DNA of 64,000 bases from Paucibacter sp. DJ2R-2 (GCF_025717675.1 NZ_JAJIRT010000010.1:124001-188000); one strand, 5' to 3'; positions 7,029-16,697 are shown, counted from the stretch's first letter. The notes: generated by a model not told the origin, from the sequence alone. A program made the numbers and translations.

Positions 7029-9632
7029 TCAAGCGCAGCTGGCGGCGTTCACACCTTTGGCGTTCTCTGCGTACTCTTCGATCTGGTCGAAGTTCATGTA
7101 CTTGTAGATCGCTGCGCCGTCCTTGTTCACCACGCCCATCGCCTCGTGGTACTCGGCCACGCTGGGGATGTGGCCCAGTTTGGACGCGATGGCGGCCAGC
7201 TCGGCCGAGGCCAAGAACACGTTGGTGTTCTTGCCCAGACGGTTGGGGAAGTTGCGGGTCGAGGTGGACACCACGGTGGCGCCTTCGCGCACTTGCGCCT
7301 GGTTGCCCATGCACAGCGAGCAGCCTGGCATTTCGGTGCGTGCACCGGCGGTGCCGAAGGCCGCGTAATGGCCTTCCTTGATCAGCTCGCTCTGGTCCAT
7401 CTTGGTCGGCGGGGCGACCCACAGCTTGACCGGGATGTCGCGCTGGCCGCCCAGCAGCTTGGCTGCGGCGCGGAAGTGGCCGATGTTCGTCATGCAAGAA
7501 CCGATGAAGGCTTCATCGATCTTGGTGCCGGCCACATCGGACAGGGTCTTGGCATCGTCCGGATCGTTCGGGCAGCACAGGATGGGTTCCTTGATGTCGG
7601 CCAGGTCGATCTCGATGACATGGGCGTACTCGGCGTCCTTGTCGGCTTCCAGCAGATTGGGGTTGGCCAACCAGGCTTCGACCTTCTCGATGCGGCGCTG
7701 CAGGGTGCGGGCGTCGGCATAGCCGTCGGCGATCATGTTCTTCATCAGCACGATATTGCTGCTGAGGTATTCCTTGATCGGCTCGGGGTTCAGCTTGACC
7801 GTGCAACCGGCGGCGCTGCGCTCGGCCGAAGCGTCGCTGAGCTCGAAAGCCTGCTCGACCTTCAGGTTAGGCAAGCCTTCGATTTCCAGGATGCGACCCG
7901 AGAAGGCATTGATCTTGCCGGCCTTGGCAACGGTCAGCAGACCGGCCTTGATGGCGTACAGCGGGATCGCGTGCACCAGATCGCGCAGGGTGATGCCGGG
8001 CTGCATCTGGCCCTTGAAGCGCACCAGCACCGATTCGGGCATGTCCAGCGGCATCACGCCGGTGGCGGCGCCGAAGGCCACCAGGCCAGAGCCGGCCGGG
8101 AAGGAGATGCCGATGGGGAAGCGGGTGTGCGAGTCGCCGCCGGTGCCGACGGTGTCGGGCAGCAGCAGGCGGTTCAGCCAGCTGTGGATCACGCCGTCGC
8201 CCGGACGCAGGGCCACGCCGCCGCGGTTGGAGATGAAGGCGGGCAGCTCGCGGTGGGTCTTCACGTCCACCGGCTTCGGATAAGCCGCAGTGTGGCAGAA
8301 GGATTGCATCACCAAGTCGGCGCTGAAGCCCAGGCAAGCCAGGTCCTTCAGCTCGTCACGGGTCATGGGGCCGGTGGTGTCTTGCGAGCCGACCGTGGTC
8401 ATCTTGGGCTCGCAGTAGGTACCGGGGCGCACGCCTTGGCCTTCTGGCAGGCCGACGGCGCGGCCGACCATTTTCTGCGCCAGCGTGAAGCCGGCCTTGG
8501 TGGCGGCCGGTGCGGCCGGCAGGCGGAACAGGGTGGCGGCGGGCAGGCCCAGGAACTCACGCGCCTTGGCCGTCAGCGAGCGGCCGATGATCAGGTTGAT
8601 GCGGCCGCCGGCGCGCACTTCGTCGAACAGCACATCGCTCTTGAGCTTGAACTCCACCACGGTGGCGCCGTCCTTCACGATCTTGCCTTCGTAGGGAAGG
8701 ATGTCGATGACATCGCCCATTTCCAGCTTGGACACATCCACTTCGATCGGCAGGGAGCCCGAATCTTCTTGCGTGTTGAAGAAGATGGGGGCGATCTTGC
8801 CGCCCAGGGTCACGCCGCCGAAACGCTTGTTCGGCACAAAGGGGATGTCCTGGCCGGTGGCCCAGATCACGCTGTTGGTGGCGGACTTGCGGCTGGAGCC
8901 GGTGCCGACCACATCGCCCACGTAGGCGACCAGATGGCCCTTCTTCTTCAGGTCCTCGATGAACTGCATCGGGCCGCGCTTGCCGTCTTCCTCGGGCTTG
9001 AAGGCCGCATCGGGGCGGGTGTTCTTCAGCATGGCCAGGTAGTGCAGCGGGATGTCCGGGCGGCTCCAGGCGTCGGGGGCGGGCGACAGGTCGTCGGTGT
9101 TGGTCTCGCCGGGCACCTTGAAGACGGTGACGGTGATCTTCTTCTCGACTTCGGGGCGGCTGGTGAACCACTCGCCCTCGGCCCAGCTCTGGATCACGTC
9201 CTTGGCCTGCGCATTGCCGGCCTTGGCTTTTTCGGCCACGTCGTGGAAGAAGTCGAACATCAAGAGCGTCTTCTTCAGCGCAGCGGCGGCGGTGGCGGCC
9301 ACGCTGGCGTCGTCCAGAAGGTCGATCAGGGGCTTGACGTTGTAGCCGCCGACCATGGTGCCGAGCAGCTCCGTGGCCTTGGTCTTGGAGATCAGGGCGA
9401 CTGCCAGGTCACCGTGGGCCACGGCCGCCAGGAAGCTGGCCTTGACCTTGGCTGCATCGTCCACGCCCGGGGGCACGCGGTGGGTCAGCAGGTCCAGCAG
9501 GAACTCGCCTTCGCCGGCGGGAGGGTTCTTGATCAGCTCGATCAGCTCGGCCGTCTGCTTGGCATCCAGGGGCAGGGGCGGGATGCCCAGCGCGGCGCGC
9601 TCGGCGGTGTGTTGGCGATAGGCTTGCAGCAT
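7029..9632 (-). CDS. acnB: Aconitate hydratase B
   Basis: The 867-residue protein matches AcnB in length and along its whole sequence. It interconverts citrate and isocitrate in the TCA cycle using a 4Fe-4S cluster. The cluster cysteines are visible as GSCMTNIGH (near residue 710) and CSLCMGN (near 770). The N-terminal HEAT-like region typical of AcnB opens the protein. A GGAG lies nine bases before the ATG. It follows vapC by 45 bases on the same strand and ends with a strong terminator. AcnB of other bacteria can also bind RNA when it loses iron; nothing here tests that. Confidence 0.98.
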   Translation of the reverse strand: MLQAYRQHTAERAALGIPPLPLDAKQTAELIELIKNPPAGEGEFLLDLLTHRVPPGVDDAAKVKASFLAAVAHGDLAVALISKTKATELLGTMVGGYNVKPLIDLLDDASVAATAAAALKKTLLMFDFFHDVAEKAKAGNAQAKDVIQSWAEGEWFTSRPEVEKKITVTVFKVPGETNTDDLSPAPDAWSRPDIPLHYLAMLKNTRPDAAFKPEEDGKRGPMQFIEDLKKKGHLVAYVGDVVGTGSSRKSATNSVIWATGQDIPFVPNKRFGGVTLGGKIAPIFFNTQEDSGSLPIEVDVSKLEMGDVIDILPYEGKIVKDGATVVEFKLKSDVLFDEVRAGGRINLIIGRSLTAKAREFLGLPAATLFRLPAAPAATKAGFTLAQKMVGRAVGLPEGQGVRPGTYCEPKMTTVGSQDTTGPMTRDELKDLACLGFSADLVMQSFCHTAAYPKPVDVKTHRELPAFISNRGGVALRPGDGVIHSWLNRLLLPDTVGTGGDSHTRFPIGISFPAGSGLVAFGAATGVMPLDMPESVLVRFKGQMQPGITLRDLVHAIPLYAIKAGLLTVAKAGKINAFSGRILEIEGLPNLKVEQAFELSDASAERSAAGCTVKLNPEPIKEYLSSNIVLMKNMIADGYADARTLQRRIEKVEAWLANPNLLEADKDAEYAHVIEIDLADIKEPILCCPNDPDDAKTLSDVAGTKIDEAFIGSCMTNIGHFRAAAKLLGGQRDIPVKLWVAPPTKMDQSELIKEGHYAAFGTAGARTEMPGCSLCMGNQAQVREGATVVSTSTRNFPNRLGKNTNVFLASAELAAIASKLGHIPSVAEYHEAMGVVNKDGAAIYKYMNFDQIEEYAENAKGVNAASCA

Positions 9633-9677
9633 GATGAGCTCTCCAGGTGTTGCGAGGGGTGTGAGGGTGAGACCGCG

Positions 9678-10082
9678 TCAGGTGGCCTTGGGCGTGATGA
9701 CCTTGAGGCCCTTGAAGTAGTCACGGAAGAAGGTCTCGTCGTGGGTGATCAAGGCATTGCATTGCAGCAAGGCATGAGCGCCCACGATGAAATCGGGAAC
9801 GGTGCGTTGGCGCAGGCCGCCGCGGCTGCGGTAACGGCGCTGCATTTCGCCAGCGCGGATGGCGGCTTTTTGTTCGACGGCGTGGAAGCTGATGCCCATG
9901 TCTTCCAGGGCCTGCATGGCCTGGTCGCCGTCTTGCAGCGAGGAGCAGATTTCCGACACCACGACATCACAGACCACCACCGGGCCCAGCGACAGGGCAT
10001 CGCGCAGCGCAGCCTCGGCCAGGTCGGCGCGCTCGCTGTCGCTGAGCAGGTCGACGAGGACGGAGGAGTCGATGGCGATCAT
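9678..10082 (-). CDS. vapC: PIN-domain toxin (VapC-like ribonuclease)
   Basis: The 134-residue protein starts MIAIDSSVLVDLL, with the first PIN acidic residue at D5. A second acidic site lies in VVVSEICSSL, and C-terminal Asp residues are in VPDFIVGAH and ITHDETFF. These four acidic positions form the Mg-dependent RNase site of VapC toxins. It lies 26 bases after an AbrB-type antitoxin gene. Toxin activity is inferred from the domain and pairing. Confidence 0.88.
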   Translation of the reverse strand: MIAIDSSVLVDLLSDSERADLAEAALRDALSLGPVVVCDVVVSEICSSLQDGDQAMQALEDMGISFHAVEQKAAIRAGEMQRRYRSRGGLRQRTVPDFIVGAHALLQCNALITHDETFFRDYFKGLKVITPKAT

Positions 10083-10108
10083 GGGTGTTGATGTGTGGCT
10101 CTTTGGGC

Positions 10109-10354
10109 TTACTGATCGAGCGGGTCGCCGGGTGCGCGGCCGCGCACGGCGCGCATGGCTTCATCGACCGAAGCAAAACCGTCGAGCTTGAACTTGCCGC
10201 GGGCGCGCGAGATGGCGTCGTCGACGTTTTTGCGCAGGATGATGCGGCCGCCTTCAAGCTCGACCTTGAGGATGGTGCCCTTGGTCAGGCCCAGTGCATC
10301 ACGCACGGCCTTGGGCAGGGTGATCTGCCCGCGCTCAGCGACGGTGGCTTCCAT
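10109..10354 (-). CDS. vapB: AbrB/MazE-type antitoxin (VapB-like)
   Basis: From ATG 10354 this is an 81-residue protein with a SpoVT/AbrB swapped-hairpin DNA-binding domain at about residues 3-45 (AERGQITLPKAVRDALGL). A short C-terminal tail probably binds the toxin. It precedes vapC on the same strand. A near-perfect inverted repeat 25 bases before the ATG is the likely autoregulatory operator. Confidence 0.87.
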   Translation of the reverse strand: MEATVAERGQITLPKAVRDALGLTKGTILKVELEGGRIILRKNVDDAISRARGKFKLDGFASVDEAMRAVRGRAPGDPLDQ

Positions 10355-10379
10355 GGGCTGCTCCGCAGTATGCGTTTGA

Positions 10380-10404
10380 AAGTATGTATTGATTATACGT
10401 ACTT
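10380..10404. promoter_or_regulatory. Putative vapBC operator
   Basis: Arms AAGTATGTAT (10380-10389) and ATACGTACTT (10395-10404) pair with one mismatch around a 5-bp spacer. The AT-rich palindrome directly upstream of an AbrB-type antitoxin gene fits toxin-antitoxin autoregulation. Confidence 0.6.
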
Positions 10405-10504
10405 GCTGGGGCCGCCGGCAAGCGAGGTGCCGGCCGGGGCGGCATGGAGTATGGCAAGAAATCAAGGCCATCGCCGCGTACCAGGGTGTCCGGCAGGGGC
10501 GAAA

Positions 10505-10528
10505 AAAAGGCAGCCGAAGCTGCCTTTT
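10505..10528 (-). terminator. Intrinsic terminator of the leucine dehydrogenase-like gene
   Basis: Stem AAAAGGCAGC / GCTGCCTTTT with loop CGAA lies 22 bases past the stop at 10551. A T-run follows on the minus strand. Confidence 0.85.
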
Positions 10529-10550
10529 CTCTTGCGCGCTGGTCTTTGAA

Positions 10551-11648
10551 TCAGACCGGCTTGACCAGCTTGGAGCGGGCCCAGGCGTCGGCGGCGCGGC
10601 CCGGGGTCGTGCCCTCGGCCTTGACGCGTTCCAGCAGCTCGGCGACGCGCTCGCCGATGCGGCTGACTTCGGCCATCACGGCCGACTCTTCGCCTTCATT
10701 GCGGTACTCGCGCGCCACACTGATGATGCCGCCGGCATTGACCAGGTAGTCGGGCAGGTAGCAGATGCCGCGCTGTTGCAGGGTGTCGCCATCTTCCACG
10801 GTGGCCAGCTGGTTGTTGGCGGCGCCGGCGATCAGCTGGGCACGGATGGTGGGGATGCTGCTGGCATTCAGCGATGCGCCCAGGGCGCAAGGCGCCAGCA
10901 CGTCCACATCGGCCGAGAGGATGTCATGGATGCCCACGGCGGTGGCGCCCAGCTGCTCCTGCGCGCGGGCCACCTTGGCAGCGTCCACATCGGCCACCAC
11001 CAGCTTGGCGCCGGCCTTGTGCAGGAACTCGGCCAGATGCCAGCCCACAGCGCCCAGGCCTTGCAGGGCCACGCGCACGCCGTCCAGCGAGCTGCGCTTC
11101 AGGTGCAGGCGCACGCCGGCTTCGATCGAGACGAACACGCCCCAGGCAGTCTTGGGGCTCGGGTCGCCACCGAAAGCGCCGGCACGCGGGATGCCGCTGA
11201 CGAATTGCGTGTGGGCCTGCATGCCCAGCATGTCGGCCGTGGTGGTGCCCACGTCTTCAGCGGTGATGTAAGCGCCTTGCAGCGATTGCACGGCGCGGCC
11301 GAAGGCAGCGAACAGGGCGGGGCGGTCGAAATCACCGGCCGGCTTGATGATCACGGCCTTGCCGCCGCCGAAGGGCAGGTCGGCCAGGGCGTTCTTCAGG
11401 CTCATGCCTTGCGAGAGGCGCAGCGCGTCGTTCAGCGCGGCCAGCTCGTTGTCGTAGGTCCAGAAACGGCAGCCACCGAAGGCAGGGCCGCGCGCGGTGC
11501 TGTGCACGGCCAGGATGGCCTTGAGGCCGGTTTCGGCGTCGGCGGCCAGCAGCACGCGCTCATGCGGCTTTTGATCGGGCAGGCCGAACAGCGAAGAAGG
11601 GATGGAGGCGGCCGGAGCAGCGGCAATCGCGCGGGCGAGATCGTTCAT
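10551..11648 (-). CDS. Glu/Leu/Phe/Val dehydrogenase (leucine dehydrogenase-like)
   Basis: From ATG 11648 the protein has 365 residues, the usual size of leucine/valine dehydrogenases. It keeps the substrate/catalytic segment DLPFGGGKAVI, where the Lys is catalytic, and a Rossmann loop VALQGLGAVGWHLA. These NAD-dependent enzymes reversibly deaminate branched-chain amino acids to 2-oxoacids. The BkdB-like E2 at the window start would handle such 2-oxoacids. A 2OG-dioxygenase gene lies 191 bases upstream on the same strand. Exact substrate choice is not readable from sequence. Confidence 0.9.
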   Translation of the reverse strand: MNDLARAIAAAPAASIPSSLFGLPDQKPHERVLLAADAETGLKAILAVHSTARGPAFGGCRFWTYDNELAALNDALRLSQGMSLKNALADLPFGGGKAVIIKPAGDFDRPALFAAFGRAVQSLQGAYITAEDVGTTTADMLGMQAHTQFVSGIPRAGAFGGDPSPKTAWGVFVSIEAGVRLHLKRSSLDGVRVALQGLGAVGWHLAEFLHKAGAKLVVADVDAAKVARAQEQLGATAVGIHDILSADVDVLAPCALGASLNASSIPTIRAQLIAGAANNQLATVEDGDTLQQRGICYLPDYLVNAGGIISVAREYRNEGEESAVMAEVSRIGERVAELLERVKAEGTTPGRAADAWARSKLVKPV

Positions 11649-11839
11649 GGTGGTAGGCACTCGTGATGCAGACAAAGTTCGCAGGGCCCACCGGACAAGC
11701 AGGCCCCAAAAAGAAGCGCTCGCTTGTGGCGAACGCAGCCGCACAGTGTACGTGCTGGCGCGATTCTGCCTTTTGCCCTTGCCGCCGGGCGGCGGTCAGA
11801 CTTCGCGTTTTGTCGAGTGAGTGTTCTGGCTGATCAGAC

Positions 11840-12568
11840 TCAAGCCGAGGCCTGGAAGCCGCCGCGGCGCAGGGTCAGCACCAAGGTGTCTCGGTGGCCA
11901 TGTTCGGCCGTGGGCTGGATGGGCGTGGTTTCGTGGATCACGCGTTCGTCGTCCAGCAGCAGCAGGGTCCAGGGCTCGTTCATGGTGAAGCGCTGGCCTT
12001 GCGGGCCATGGGCCTCGAACACGCGCGACTCGCCGCCCTTGATGCCCTGGCGGTCGATCAGAAACACTGCCACGAAATCGACGCCGTCACGGTGCGCGCC
12101 TTCCGGTGTGGGGCGGCCGATGCCGTCGGTGGTGTCGATACGGAACTGGTGGGCCTCGATGAACCATGCCTGCTCACCCTTGAGCCGCGAGGCGATGCCG
12201 GCCAGGCCAAGTAGCAGCTGGCGCCAGGCGGGCAAGGCCACGGCGGCCTCGGCCATGGGCTCAAACCAGCGCTCGATGCCGCCGTGCAAGGCGTTGTAGT
12301 CCAGCGGCTGCCAGTGTGCGCGGTGTGGTGCTTGGGCCAACTGGCCCGCCTCGGCGACAAAGCAGCCATGGCGGCGGTAACGGTAGCGACCGCCGTCACG
12401 CAGATAAGCGTCGGTCGGCAGGTCGTTCCAGAAGGGGCTCAGCGCGGCCAGGTCCTGGGCCGAGAGCTGCAGGCAGTCCGGCAGGCTGGCGGGGGCCAGC
12501 ACCGCGGCCCCCTGGCTGCGCAGCTGCGCTTCGAAGTCAGCGGCGGGAACGTAGGGGGGCGTGAACAT
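11840..12568 (-). CDS. 2-oxoglutarate/Fe(II) dioxygenase family protein (2OG-Fe_Oxy_2 type)
   Basis: The 242-residue protein shows a facial triad: H159-x-D161 in AHRDGVDF and H212 in VIHETTP, with R226 placed to bind 2-oxoglutarate. The layout matches the family that includes bacterial L-isoleucine 4-hydroxylase. A free-amino-acid substrate is plausible given the leucine-dehydrogenase-like gene downstream, but this is inference. It follows the ferredoxin-reductase gene by 29 bases on the same strand. Confidence 0.8.
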   Translation of the reverse strand: MFTPPYVPAADFEAQLRSQGAAVLAPASLPDCLQLSAQDLAALSPFWNDLPTDAYLRDGGRYRYRRHGCFVAEAGQLAQAPHRAHWQPLDYNALHGGIERWFEPMAEAAVALPAWRQLLLGLAGIASRLKGEQAWFIEAHQFRIDTTDGIGRPTPEGAHRDGVDFVAVFLIDRQGIKGGESRVFEAHGPQGQRFTMNEPWTLLLLDDERVIHETTPIQPTAEHGHRDTLVLTLRRGGFQASA

Positions 12569-12597
12569 CGCGGCGGGGTCTCAATCGATGCAGGGGT

Positions 12598-13632
12598 TCA
12601 AGATTGCTTGTCGGCTTCTGAGGTGAAGGAGTCGGCATAGAACTCCTCCGCCGGCAGGCCTGCTTTGGCCGTGAAATCGGCTCGTGCTGAGTCGACCATG
12701 ATGGGCGCCCCGCAGGCATACACCTGGTGGCTGGACAGATCGGGCAGGTCGGCCAGCACCGCCTGGTGGACGAAGCCGCAGCGGCCGGTCCAGCCGTCCT
12801 CAGCTTTGGGCTCGGACAGCACCGGCACATAAGTCAGGTTCGGCATCTGGGCCGCGGCCTGCACGGCCCAATCATGCATGTAGAGATCGGCCTTGCTGCG
12901 GCAGCCCCAGTAGAGGACGGCCGGGCGGGTCGTGCCCAGGTGCTGCATGCGTTCGATGATGGCCTTGATCGGCGCAAAACCGGTGCCGCTGGCCAGCAGC
13001 ACGATGGGCTTGTCGCTGTCCTCGCGCAGGAAGAAGCTGCCGAAGGGGCCTTCCATGCGCAGGATGTCTTTTTCCTTCATGCCGCTGAAGACATGGTCGG
13101 TGAACTTGCCGCCGGGCATGTGGCGGATGTGCAGTTCCACCGCGGCCGGTGTGCCCAGATTGTGCGGCGCGTTGGCCATGGAGTAGCTGCGACGGGCGCC
13201 GTCGCGCAGGATGAATTCGACGTACTGGCCGGCGTGGAACTGGAAGTTCTGCGTGGCCGGCAGCTGCAGGCGGATCACGGCCACATCGCCGCTGGGCTGG
13301 CTCATGCTCAGCACGCGGCTGGGCAGCTTGAGGACCGGGAACTCGCCGGCGCCGGGCACGGCGCGCGCTTCCAGCGTGCAGTCGGTTTGTGGCGTGGCGC
13401 AGCAGGTCAGCACCATGCCGGCGGCTTCTTCCTCGGGGGTGAGGGTCTTGGGCTGGTGGGCGCCGTGGATCACGCGGCCTTCCAGCAGGCGGCTCTTGCA
13501 CGAGCCGCAAGCGCCGTCCTTGCAGCCGTAGGGCAGGCCGACGCCGGCGCGGATGGCGGCGCTGAGCATGGTTTCATCGCGTTCCACGGAGAAGACGCGG
13601 CCGCTGGGCTGGACGGTGACCTGGAAGTTCAT
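12598..13632 (-). CDS. 2Fe-2S ferredoxin-NAD(P)H reductase (CDP-6-deoxy-glucoseen-reductase-like)
   Basis: From ATG 13632 the 344-residue protein has three modules. A plant-type 2Fe-2S domain carries C37, C42, C45 and C77 or C78. An FAD domain contains RSYSMANAP, and an NAD(P) domain contains VLLASGTGFAPIKA. Proteins like this pass electrons from NAD(P)H to an oxygenase or dehydratase and are often named CDP-6-deoxy-delta-3,4-glucoseen reductase. No sugar genes are nearby, so that name is probably only a family label. The 2OG-dioxygenase gene follows directly. Confidence 0.88.
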   Translation of the reverse strand: MNFQVTVQPSGRVFSVERDETMLSAAIRAGVGLPYGCKDGACGSCKSRLLEGRVIHGAHQPKTLTPEEEAAGMVLTCCATPQTDCTLEARAVPGAGEFPVLKLPSRVLSMSQPSGDVAVIRLQLPATQNFQFHAGQYVEFILRDGARRSYSMANAPHNLGTPAAVELHIRHMPGGKFTDHVFSGMKEKDILRMEGPFGSFFLREDSDKPIVLLASGTGFAPIKAIIERMQHLGTTRPAVLYWGCRSKADLYMHDWAVQAAAQMPNLTYVPVLSEPKAEDGWTGRCGFVHQAVLADLPDLSSHQVYACGAPIMVDSARADFTAKAGLPAEEFYADSFTSEADKQS

Positions 13633-13751
13633 GTTGGATGCGGGAGGGACAAGAGCTGAGGGATGCAAAGCGGCCGTCGGGCCAAAAAGCAAATTCGGCC
13701 CGGGAATGCCGGGCCGTACACTGTGCCGCCATTTTGCCTGAGCCGGATCCG

Positions 13752-14681
13752 ATGTCCTTCAGCCTGCCTTCATTGCCCTCGGCCAAGCTCGGCCACCCTG
13801 CGCGCCGTCTGGGTCGACCGCGGCTCTTGATCGTGGGTTGTGGCGATGTCGGCATGCGGGTGCTGGGCTTGCTGGCCGGTCGTTGGCAGGTGCGGGCGCT
13901 GAGCTCCAGCCCTGAGCGATTTGCCAAGCTGCGCGCGGCGGGCGCCCAGCCGGTGCTGGGCAATCTGGATGAACCGGCGTCTTTGGCGGGTCTGGCCGGC
14001 TGGGCCGATGCCGTCCTGCATCTGGCGCCTCCGCAGGGCCATGGTGAGCGCGACCTGCGCACCTTGAATCTCTTGCGCGCGCTGGCCCGGCGCTCCAAGC
14101 CGGCGCATCTGGTCTATGCCAGCACCACGGGCGTCTACGGTGATTGCGGCGGCGCGCGCTTCGATGAGTCGCGCCCGGTGGCGCCGCGCAGCGATCGGGC
14201 GCGCCGGCGGGTCGATGCCGAGCGCTTGCTGCGCGGCTTCGGCCCGACCTTTGGCTGCCGGGTGACGATTCTGCGCGTGCCGGGCATCTACGCCGGTAAC
14301 CGGGTCGGCGGCCATCCGCGTGAACGCCTGCAGCGTGGTGCGCCGGTGCTACGGCGCGAAGAGGATGTCTACACGAATCACATCCATGCCGACGATCTCG
14401 CGCGGGCTTGCTTGCGCGCGCTCTGGCGCGGGGCGCCGCAGCGGGTGCTTCATGTCTGCGACGACAGCGAGCTCTTGATGGGGGACTATTTCGACTTGGC
14501 GGCCGATCTCTGCGGCCTGAGGCGCCCGCCGCGCATCAGCCGCGAAGAGGCGCAGAGCCAGATGTCGGCCATGCAGCTGAGCTTCATGAGCGAATCACGC
14601 CGCCTGAGCAACCGCCGGTTGAAGACCGAGCTGGGTTTGAAGCTGCGCTACCCGCGACCCGAGGACGGCCTGCTGGCCTGA
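13752..14681 (+). CDS. NAD(P)-binding SDR/epimerase (YeeZ-like)
   Basis: The 309-residue protein has a Rossmann loop LIVGCGDVGMRVLGLL near residue 27, ASTTGVYGDCGG, and the tail region SNRRLKTELGLKLRYP typical of YeeZ-like nucleotide-sugar epimerase homologues. The substrate is unknown. It starts at ATG 13752, diverging from the ferredoxin-reductase gene, and ends 14 bases from the convergent rhomboid gene. Confidence 0.8.
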   Translation: MSFSLPSLPSAKLGHPARRLGRPRLLIVGCGDVGMRVLGLLAGRWQVRALSSSPERFAKLRAAGAQPVLGNLDEPASLAGLAGWADAVLHLAPPQGHGERDLRTLNLLRALARRSKPAHLVYASTTGVYGDCGGARFDESRPVAPRSDRARRRVDAERLLRGFGPTFGCRVTILRVPGIYAGNRVGGHPRERLQRGAPVLRREEDVYTNHIHADDLARACLRALWRGAPQRVLHVCDDSELLMGDYFDLAADLCGLRRPPRISREEAQSQMSAMQLSFMSESRRLSNRRLKTELGLKLRYPRPEDGLLA

Positions 14682-14695
14682 GCGCGATTCTTCCG

Positions 14696-15274
14696 TCAGC
14701 GCCGGCGTGCCGTGCGCCAGTAGCGGATCAAGAGGTAGGCGCCCAGCATGCCGCCCAGATGGGCGAAGTGGGCCACGCCGCTGTTGTTGTTCAGGCCCAG
14801 CAGCAACTCCAGCGTGCCGAAGATGGCGACGAAGTACTTGGCCTTCATCGGGATGGGTGGGAACAAAGGCACGATGATGCGGTCAGGGAACAGCATGCCA
14901 AAGGACAGCAGCAGACCGAACAGCGCGCCCGAGGCCCCCACGGTCGGCGCCATCGATCCCATCAAAAAAGTGACGATCAGCTGCACCAGGGCGGCGCTGA
15001 TGGTGCTGGCGACCAGGATCTGGGTGTAGCGCTTGGCGCCCCAGACTCGCTCCAACTCGGAGCCGAACATCCACAGGCCCAGCATATTGAAGAAGAGGTG
15101 GAACTCGCCGCCATGCAAGAAGGCGTAGCTCAGGGGCTGCCATGGCATGAAGCGCCCCGACTCCAGAGGCCAGAGTTCGAACGGGACCTGCAGGCCCGGC
15201 ACCAGATAGAACAAACAGTACAGGCCCACGCAGGCCAGCATGAAGGCTTTGGTAACCGAAGGGATCGGGGGCAT
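14696..15274 (-). CDS. Rhomboid family intramembrane serine protease
   Basis: The 192-residue protein has about six membrane helices. The catalytic pair is visible as S115 in GASGALFG and H172 in AHLGGMLGAY. The helix-2 motif HLFFNMLGLW (H59, N63) that lines the oxyanion site is also present. Rhomboids cleave transmembrane segments within the inner membrane. The substrate is unknown. It is a single gene on the minus strand. Confidence 0.92.
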   Translation of the reverse strand: MPPIPSVTKAFMLACVGLYCLFYLVPGLQVPFELWPLESGRFMPWQPLSYAFLHGGEFHLFFNMLGLWMFGSELERVWGAKRYTQILVASTISAALVQLIVTFLMGSMAPTVGASGALFGLLLSFGMLFPDRIIVPLFPPIPMKAKYFVAIFGTLELLLGLNNNSGVAHFAHLGGMLGAYLLIRYWRTARRR

Positions 15275-15485
15275 GGGCTCGGGGGGGTTGGGGTGGGCCG
15301 GGCAGGGCGCTTCTTACTTCTTTTTCGGCCCCTGCGTCGGGCGAAGTGTAAGCGCAGCGGCCAGGCTCGGCGGCGGTGATCTCGACGTTACGTGCCGCCA
15401 CAAGTGGTGAGATGCGCGACGTAGTTGGCATTCATGGCCGCGGAGACTGCGCCGCGTGCTTGCCCGCTCGCTTCAGCCGGACGCA
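15275..15485. other. Non-coding stretch before the rhomboid gene
   Basis: About 210 bases lie between the rhomboid start and the tRNA-Leu terminator. This should hold the rhomboid promoter. I see no convincing small gene, RNA or repeat here. Confidence 0.4.
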
Positions 15486-15488
15486 AAA

Positions 15489-15509
15489 AAGCCACCTCGG
15501 GGGTGGCTT
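15489..15509 (-). terminator. Intrinsic terminator after tRNA-Leu
   Basis: Stem AAGCCACC / GGTGGCTT with a 5-base loop (15497-15501) is followed on the minus strand by a T-run. It lies about 75 bases past the tRNA 3' end. Confidence 0.75.
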
Positions 15510-15582
15510 GATGCGTAGCGTGCTGCAGTGAAACTGCGCAACGCTTTCAGCTCTGATCTATCTGCGACCCTAGTTTTACCTA

Positions 15583-15667
15583 TGGTGCCCGAGGCCGGAC
15601 TCGAACCGGCACACCTTGCGGCGGGGGATTTTGAGTCCCCTGCGTCTACCGATTCCGCCACCCGGGC
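15583..15667 (-). tRNA. tRNA-Leu (anticodon CAA)
   Basis: The 85-base gene has an acceptor stem starting GCCCGGG and ending CCCGGGC-like through GCACCA, with the CCA encoded. The D-arm, an anticodon stem GGGGA/TCCCC around loop CTCAAAA (anticodon CAA), a long variable arm and the GGTTCGAGTCC T-arm are all present. A terminator follows at 15489-15509. Confidence 0.96.
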
Positions 15668-15764
15668 CGGGATCGCAGTAGTGTCGCTGCTGAAGCCCAC
15701 GATTATGCCACGTTTTTAGAGTCGTGCAAAACATGCCCAGCGATTGGCTGCGAGAATATTGCTC

Positions 15765-16697
15765 ATGAGCAGCCCCAACCCCCATTCGCAGCGCAAGCAT
15801 TACCCCAGCCTGGAAGACCTGATCGGCAACACGCCCCTGGTCCGCCTGCAGCGTTTGCTGACGCCTGAACTGGCCGCGCGCGGCAACGTCATCCTGGGCA
15901 AGCTGGAGGGCAACAACCCGGCCGGCTCGGTCAAGGACCGGCCTGCCATCAGCATGATCCGGCGCGCCGAGGAGCGCGGCGAGGTCAAGCCCGGTGACAC
16001 CTTGATCGAGGCCACCTCGGGCAACACCGGCATTGCCCTGGCCATGGCCGCGGCCATCCGCGGTTACCGCATGGTGCTGATCATGCCGGAGGACCTGTCC
16101 ATCGAGCGAGCCCAGACCATGAAGGCCTTCGGTGCCGAGCTGATCCTGACGCCGCGTTCCGGCGGCATGGAATACGCCCGCGATTTGGCCGAGCAGATGC
16201 AGCGCGATGGCAAGGGCCGGGTGCTCGACCAGTTCGCCAACGGCGACAACCCGCGCGTGCACTACGAGACCACGGGCCCGGAGATCTGGCGCGACACCGA
16301 AGGCCAGATCACCCATTTCGTCAGTGCCATGGGCACGACCGGCACCATCACCGGCACTTCGCGCTACCTGAAAGAGCAGAACCCGGCCGTGCGCATCATC
16401 GGCGCCCAGCCCTCTGAAGGTTCGCGCATTCCTGGCATCCGCAAGTGGCCCGAGGCTTATCTGCCCAAGATTTACCGGCCCGAAGCGGTGGACGAGCTGA
16501 TGCTGGTCAGCCAGGCCGATGCCGAGGACATGGCGCGCCGCCTGGCCAGCCAGGAAGGGCTGTTTGCCGGTATCTCCGCGGCCGGCGCCTGCTGGGTGGC
16601 GCTGCAACTGGCCCGCACGTTGGAGAGCGCGACCATTGTCTTCATCGTCTGCGACCGTGGCGACCGCTATCTGTCCACGGGCGTGTTCCCGGCATGA
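15765..16697 (+). CDS. cysM: Cysteine synthase B (O-acetylserine sulfhydrylase)
   Basis: The 310-residue fold-type-II PLP enzyme has K57 in NPAGSVKDRP binding PLP and the phosphate loop TSGNTGIALA. CysM makes cysteine from O-acetylserine and sulfide or thiosulfate. Length and sequence fit CysM better than CysK. The stop overlaps the Nudix ATG (ATGA, 16694-16697). An alternative upstream start at 15744 adds seven residues without support. Confidence 0.94.
   Translation: MSSPNPHSQRKHYPSLEDLIGNTPLVRLQRLLTPELAARGNVILGKLEGNNPAGSVKDRPAISMIRRAEERGEVKPGDTLIEATSGNTGIALAMAAAIRGYRMVLIMPEDLSIERAQTMKAFGAELILTPRSGGMEYARDLAEQMQRDGKGRVLDQFANGDNPRVHYETTGPEIWRDTEGQITHFVSAMGTTGTITGTSRYLKEQNPAVRIIGAQPSEGSRIPGIRKWPEAYLPKIYRPEAVDELMLVSQADAEDMARRLASQEGLFAGISAAGACWVALQLARTLESATIVFIVCDRGDRYLSTGVFPA

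Noticed and set aside
6945-10091. Very long open frame on the plus strand opposite acnB and vapC
   Set aside because: It is antisense to acnB and vapC, both clear family members, and its translation is rich in Gly/His/Gln as expected for the opposite strand of GC-rich genes.
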